In this document: positions 42,599-46,063 of the stretch, piece by piece | Layout: each line of letters begins with the position of its first letter | How positions within the stretch are numbered: position 1 is the first letter of the stretch | Origin: CALZFJ01 sp964459845 | Lineage (GTDB): Bacteria > Bacteroidota > Bacteroidia > Bacteroidales > Muribaculaceae | Direction: 5' to 3' | NCBI GenBank assembly: GCA_964459845.1 | Contig: CAYWOC010000018.1 | Location: 1-46,063, forward strand | DNA: 46,063 bases | Notes under the pieces: model-generated | Seen by the model: the letters and a program-made list of their open reading frames with translations, nothing else | Told to the model about the DNA's origin: nothing | The model's database searches: none | Made by a program: the position numbers and the translations under genes

Positions 42599-43482
42599 CG
42601 CGAATAATTCTTTAGTAAGTAAATATAATCTGATATATGGAAGTCGGCTTTGCTCGCTTGGATTGGTATATATAGATTATTATTCTGAAACTTCAGGGTA
42701 ATGTGTTTATAATACAGGCGAAGAGGCTGGTTATGTTCTTTTCTAATTTGATTCTCTTTAAAGACCGCATATTTTTCAGCATTAAAGACCGCCGTATTCC
42801 CACTATTATACCATGTTGATTTGTCAATAGTGCCTTTCCATAAATCCTCAATATGAGCAAATTCATGGGCTAAGGCTATATATTGTGGGCGTGTTGTGCC
42901 GTACCCCGAAGTGTGAAAATAGCCCAATCCTCCTTCAGAAGCTGTTTCATCATAGCCAATAATATAGTTTGATGTATTTGTGAAAAAGCCAATCTGAGAA
43001 TTTTCTATTGAAACATTATTCTTATTGTTTTCTAAAAATGATAATAATTCGTTTCCATTTTTCCCTGAAGCAATTGTATTAATGTCATCAAGCAGATAAC
43101 TTCCAAAAGAACCCTTATTTGGGGTATGGATATTATTATTTCGATCAAATAGCTGATAAATTCCATCAGCGTCTTTGCGTATATCACAATTGTTGTTTTC
43201 TATTATTGCAGATATTCTATTACCATCAATATCAATGTTTATCAAGGGGTTGCCGGCGCAGTGGGAGTAGGGGCTGAGGCTCGGGTAGTCCTGCGACAGC
43301 GGGTCGGGAGTGTCGAACGACGGCAGCAGCGGATAGTGCATCCGCGCCGTGTTGTCGTAGGTGTTGAAGCCGCTCTGCGCCATCCAGCGGTTGCCTATGT
43401 GCAGCCTACCATACTGTACATTCCATCTACACGCCTTATTAGCACTTGCAAAACTCATCAGTTTCTGCTGTCTCTCTACCAT
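42595..43482 (-). CDS. Orphan RHS C-terminal cassette with M91-type metallopeptidase tip
   Basis: This is a 295-residue frame. About 20 non-RHS residues (MVERQQKLMSFASANKACR) are followed by the end of the RHS core (LHIGNRWMAQSGFNTYDNTA, then YPSLSPYSHCAGNPL), and then a toxin tip of about 205 residues. The tip has HEFAH in IALAHEFAHIEDLWKGT and a downstream Glu-rich KENQIRKEH, the pattern of M91 (NleD-like) zinc peptidases. It lacks the main RHS barrel, so delivery would need recombination with the full-length gene. Core region is GC-rich, tip AT-rich. Confidence 0.8.
   Translation of the reverse strand: MVERQQKLMSFASANKACRWNVQYGRLHIGNRWMAQSGFNTYDNTARMHYPLLPSFDTPDPLSQDYPSLSPYSHCAGNPLINIDIDGNRISAIIENNNCDIRKDADGIYQLFDRNNNIHTPNKGSFGSYLLDDINTIASGKNGNELLSFLENNKNNVSIENSQIGFFTNTSNYIIGYDETASEGGLGYFHTSGYGTTRPQYIALAHEFAHIEDLWKGTIDKSTWYNSGNTAVFNAEKYAVFKENQIRKEHNQPLRLYYKHITLKFQNNNLYIPIQASKADFHISDYIYLLKNYSR
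43246..43406 (-). repeat. 161-bp RHS core repeat, copy 1
   Basis: This sequence matches 45903-46063 at 158 of 161 positions (three clustered differences). It encodes the conserved RHS end just before the variable tip. Its downstream edge marks the cassette junction. Confidence 0.95.
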
Positions 43483-43483
43483 T
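43427..43483 (-). repeat. Short coding repeat at the cassette junction (copy 2)
   Basis: Gives RQQKLMSFASANKACR on the minus strand, similar to 41482-41529. It provides the ATG for the orphan cassette and is not part of a normal RHS core. Confidence 0.5.
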
Positions 43484-43498
43484 TAATAGTTCAGTTAC

Positions 43499-44140
43499 TT
43501 ATTTCAATTCTTCCGGTGTAAATAGACCTCCAATGTCATCAATCCCGTAGTAAACATCTTTTATAGATATTGTCCCACTGGGTTTATACAATATTATAAT
43601 AGTTAAGTCAATTAAGCTTGTCTTACACAAATAGCTAATTGTCTTACGAGTAGATTTATACCTTTTTCTATAATATTTCCACGTGTTGTTGATATCATTA
43701 AAATAATATTTTTTATCCTTATAAATAACTGCGTTATCCCATGTTTGGTCATACATAGCAGAAACAGCAATAACTATTGGCTCGGATACTGGCTCTAACA
43801 TATTTATATGTTTACAATCCAATGTATCTACATTTTTATGTGATTCAATATATTCTGCATGCCAAGTGAAATGTGTCCTCTTTTTCCATCGATAATTAGG
43901 GTATTTCTTCTTGCACAGCTCGATAATTGAATCTAATTTCTCATAAAATGGTGATTCAGTTATCCTTATCACATTCATTTTAACATTGTTTCGCCAATAT
44001 TTCAAGAACTGATTGTACGCTTCAGGATTGGCTTCTTTCGGATCCGCGACTCTTGAATGAGCAACACCGCAGCTCAATATAATGACAAAAATGGCAACAA
44101 AAGCTCTAATGAGATGATATGTATGTCTGAGATGGAACAT
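43499..44140 (-). CDS. Secreted hypothetical protein of the RHS locus
   Basis: This 213-residue protein has an N-terminal signal peptide (about 8-30, ending VAHS). A mixed alpha/beta mature region contains YRWKKRTHFTWHAEYIESH, LDCKHINMLEPVSEP and KKYYFNDINNTWKYY. No known family; a weak resemblance to its neighbour at 44162-44752 (shared DCKxxN and late DLxxxxL pattern) suggests the two could be related accessory or immunity proteins. Confidence 0.55.
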   Translation of the reverse strand: MFHLRHTYHLIRAFVAIFVIILSCGVAHSRVADPKEANPEAYNQFLKYWRNNVKMNVIRITESPFYEKLDSIIELCKKKYPNYRWKKRTHFTWHAEYIESHKNVDTLDCKHINMLEPVSEPIVIAVSAMYDQTWDNAVIYKDKKYYFNDINNTWKYYRKRYKSTRKTISYLCKTSLIDLTIIILYKPSGTISIKDVYYGIDDIGGLFTPEELK

Positions 44141-44161
44141 GATAAATGTAAAATTTAGGTG

Positions 44162-44752
44162 TTAATAACTTGTTTGTTTAGGTGCAGATGGCGGGTATCT
44201 TTCACTGAAATTATTCGGCAAAAACAGCACCGACAAATCGATGTATTCATGTTTGTAATTAAACCGAGGGTATTCTGCTCTTTTATATAATCCCTTATTG
44301 TGTATTATGACTCTGTTGTCCAAAATCCAAAATTTGAAATAATCATATAGATGCCTGTATGGAACTACCGATTTTGGAACCACATAATCACTGCTCAACC
44401 ACACATCAACACTCCTTGGAAGTCCCGAAGACTTGTCTATTTTATGAAATTCCATCTGCCAACGGTTATTCTCATAGACATAAGTAAATTCCACATATAT
44501 AGGCTCTTTCAGTTTGTTATCCGTACATATAAAGAATGTCCCTTGCCTTAAGACATTGAATATATTGACGCTCTTACAATCAGTATAGGTATGGTTGTTG
44601 TCTGTACATACATTGAACCATGACCTGTTGTTCTTGCCAAACATAGGGTGAGATATGCCCGACAAAATCATCACAATCATAAGTGAAATGCTAATCCGGT
44701 ATATTGAATCTATTTTCATAATCATATTTGTCAATTTTGTATATTTCCCCAT
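44162..44752 (-). CDS. Secreted hypothetical protein of the RHS locus
   Basis: This is a protein of up to 196 residues with a signal peptide best started at an internal ATG near 44722 or 44716 (MKIDSIYRISISLMIVMILS), which leaves a short overlap with the preceding gene. The mature part contains TDCKSVNIFNVLRQGTFFIC and ends in FLPNNFSERYPPSAPKQ. No known family. It lies 21 bases before the 43499-44140 gene and is probably co-transcribed. Confidence 0.55.
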   Translation of the reverse strand: MGKYTKLTNMIMKIDSIYRISISLMIVMILSGISHPMFGKNNRSWFNVCTDNNHTYTDCKSVNIFNVLRQGTFFICTDNKLKEPIYVEFTYVYENNRWQMEFHKIDKSSGLPRSVDVWLSSDYVVPKSVVPYRHLYDYFKFWILDNRVIIHNKGLYKRAEYPRFNYKHEYIDLSVLFLPNNFSERYPPSAPKQTSY

Positions 44753-45257
44753 TTTTTACAACTATTCTTATGGCTATCTTTTGCGGATTTGCTTGTAATT
44801 CGACATCACTGTTTTTAGCCTTACTTATTTCGCCTATTGATGCCGTGTCCCATTTTTCTATAAGGAAATGTTCGATACTATACGTCATTCCCAATTTGCT
44901 GCCATTGTAATCCGACAACACATTGGAATATGAGTGATGCTTATTCCATACCGTAAAAATGCCATTTTCTGCAAAAGAACACGTCATACACATATATACG
45001 GTATCATTTAAGTTTGTCTTCAAGAAATTCGGATCTTCAACCGATAATTGTTTTATTGCGTTTCGGTCGTTCTCACTTATATTATTGTCTGGACTAAGTG
45101 CAAGTTTTTCCAGCGCAATATTTATTATGTGAGAATTGCTAGTGTTCTTGATGCCTGAGCCGCCTTGCCCATTGTCTTTCCCGGTGTTAAGGCAAGCTGT
45201 AAAACAAAGGATGCCAACGAAGAATTGACTTATATTTTTAATGTTTTTTGCAGTCAT
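44691..45257 (-). CDS. Hypothetical lipoprotein, candidate immunity for the RHS-M91 toxin
   Basis: This 188-residue protein has a signal peptide with lipobox LCFTAC (cysteine at about 22) followed by a Gly/Asn-rich linker. The mature domain includes NDTVYMCMTCSFAENGIFTV and ends QKIAIRIVVKNGEIYKIDK. It starts six bases after the toxin stop, in the position normally held by an immunity gene, but no recognised immunity family fits. Confidence 0.6.
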   Translation of the reverse strand: MTAKNIKNISQFFVGILCFTACLNTGKDNGQGGSGIKNTSNSHIINIALEKLALSPDNNISENDRNAIKQLSVEDPNFLKTNLNDTVYMCMTCSFAENGIFTVWNKHHSYSNVLSDYNGSKLGMTYSIEHFLIEKWDTASIGEISKAKNSDVELQANPQKIAIRIVVKNGEIYKIDKYDYENRFNIPD

Positions 45258-45263
45258 AACTAC

Positions 45264-46063
45264 TTAATGATATAAAATATTAATGTCCGAATGTGGCGGA
45301 ATAAAAAATATGATTCTACTACTTTCAATCACATCGTAACCCAAATGTTTCCCAGACAAATAATGTGTTCTTAATGGAATTTTATGTTCAAATCTGACTT
45401 GATTTTCTCGTTTACAGGCGTATGCCTCTGAAAATGGTATATTTTGTGGCCCATTTTTTATCCAAATTTTCTGGTTCATTGTCCCTTTCCATTTATCTTC
45501 TGCGTGAGCCATCTCATGTGCTAACCCAATATACGATGGTCTTGTTGTCGAAACCTGTCCATCAACCAGTTCGCTGCGTCCGCCTTCATTTGATTTGGAA
45601 TCCCAAAAAATCTTATTGCCTGAAATGCTAAAAACATTTTCAGTATGCTTATTGTCAATTGGTGTTATTGTTAATACATTGGAATTGTTTATTAGGTAAT
45701 TAACCATTTCATTGCCATTTTTCCCTTGTTGGATTTTATTGAGGGCTGTTTCCACGTCATACAAGAACGAATGCGTTCCGATAGGATATTTTCCATTACT
45801 ATCGACAAAGCAATATCCATCTTCTGGTGTCTTCTTGTATTCATATTCTGTCCCAGCAGATGATACTACAATTCTTTCCCCGGTCGGGTCGATAATGGAG
45901 AGGGGGTTGCCGGCGCAGTGGGAGTAGGGGCTGAGGTGTGGGTAGTCCTGCGACAGCGGGTCGGGAGTGTCGAACGACGGCAGCAGCGGATAGTGCATCC
46001 GCGCCGTGTTGTCGTAGGTGTTGAAGCCGCTCTGCGCCATCCAGCGGTTGCCTATGTGCAGCC
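45264..46063 (-). CDS. RHS-repeat toxin with M91-type metallopeptidase tip (partial)
   Basis: This is the C-terminal 266 residues of an RHS protein whose barrel lies beyond the window. The core end (LHIGNRWMAQSGFNTYDN, then YPHLSPYSHCAGNPL) is followed by a tip with HEMAH in IGLAHEMAHAEDKWKGT and FSEAYACKRENQVRFEHK. The His-Glu-His ligands and a likely glutamate ligand fit M91 peptidases. RHS proteins deliver such tips to competitors by contact or secretion. The tip is homologous to, but clearly diverged from, the orphan cassette tip. Confidence 0.85.
   Translation of the reverse strand, partial: LHIGNRWMAQSGFNTYDNTARMHYPLLPSFDTPDPLSQDYPHLSPYSHCAGNPLSIIDPTGERIVVSSAGTEYEYKKTPEDGYCFVDSNGKYPIGTHSFLYDVETALNKIQQGKNGNEMVNYLINNSNVLTITPIDNKHTENVFSISGNKIFWDSKSNEGGRSELVDGQVSTTRPSYIGLAHEMAHAEDKWKGTMNQKIWIKNGPQNIPFSEAYACKRENQVRFEHKIPLRTHYLSGKHLGYDVIESSRIIFFIPPHSDINILYH
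45903..46063 (-). repeat. 161-bp RHS core repeat, copy 2
   Basis: Partner of 43246-43406, 158 of 161 positions identical; the identity may extend past the window edge. Confidence 0.95.

Overview
The window reads as chromosomal DNA of a Bacteroidales bacterium, most likely a Muribaculaceae-type gut commensal (inference). The evidence is the repeated Bacteroidetes promoter signature (TTTG, about 20 bases, then TAnnTTTG) with no obvious Shine-Dalgarno sites, the gene set (BT_3928-like DoxX protein, DUF1599, ABC-F/LptB/udk block, IS982 element, RHS/M91 toxins, T9SS-like C-terminus), and housekeeping proteins of Bacteroidetes type.

Layout. 1-167: two tRNA-Gly(GCC) genes on the minus strand behind a perfect promoter. 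415-4453: minus-strand operon DUF1599 - BT_3928-like membrane protein - tpiA - SPOR protein - folE. 4471-4754: a stand-alone structured RNA with its own promoter, an 11-bp long-range closing stem and a terminator, resembling a 6S-type regulator. 4806-5897: beta-propeller lactonase. 5936-6751: intact HigB/HigA toxin-antitoxin pair. 6789-12556: operon udk - lptB - ABC-F - M13 peptidase, read from two tandem copies of a palindromic promoter repeat. 12662-23471: plus-strand block with a secreted beta-helix/LRR protein, a GYDDGY-repeat membrane protein, a DUF2156 protein, a polyprenol-phosphate mannosyltransferase, dihydroorotase, a Ca2+ P-type ATPase and a small outer-membrane barrel. 23472-27964: AT-rich minus-strand accessory genes, including a possible orphan immunity protein, a winged-helix regulator/membrane-protein pair with twin operators, and an AAA+ ATPase bracketed by 27-bp direct repeats. 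28146-30130: dnaB and rubredoxin.

30255-38616 is an accessory graveyard: an IS982 element with an amber-interrupted transposase, a DUF1810-ADP-ribosylglycohydrolase fusion, a HigBA pair whose toxin has an early ochre stop, phage terminase and other relics between about 100-bp inverted repeats, a lipoprotein, an intact Phd/RelE-type pair, a frameshifted hypothetical gene and a doubly frameshifted RhuM gene. 38649-41415: ispE - grpE - dnaJ operon under another copy of the palindromic promoter repeat. 41482-46063: a polymorphic RHS toxin locus with two M91-type zinc-metallopeptidase tips that share a 161-bp core, interspersed with secreted or lipoprotein genes that may encode immunity.

The most notable signals are the four palindrome-bearing promoter repeats ahead of unrelated housekeeping operons (arms differ between copies but stay self-complementary), the 6S-like RNA with mutually exclusive helices, the twin 15-bp operators of the winged-helix operon, the duplicated RHS-M91 cassettes, and the DUF1810-ARH fusion. 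Assignments rest on reading motifs; no database search was run.
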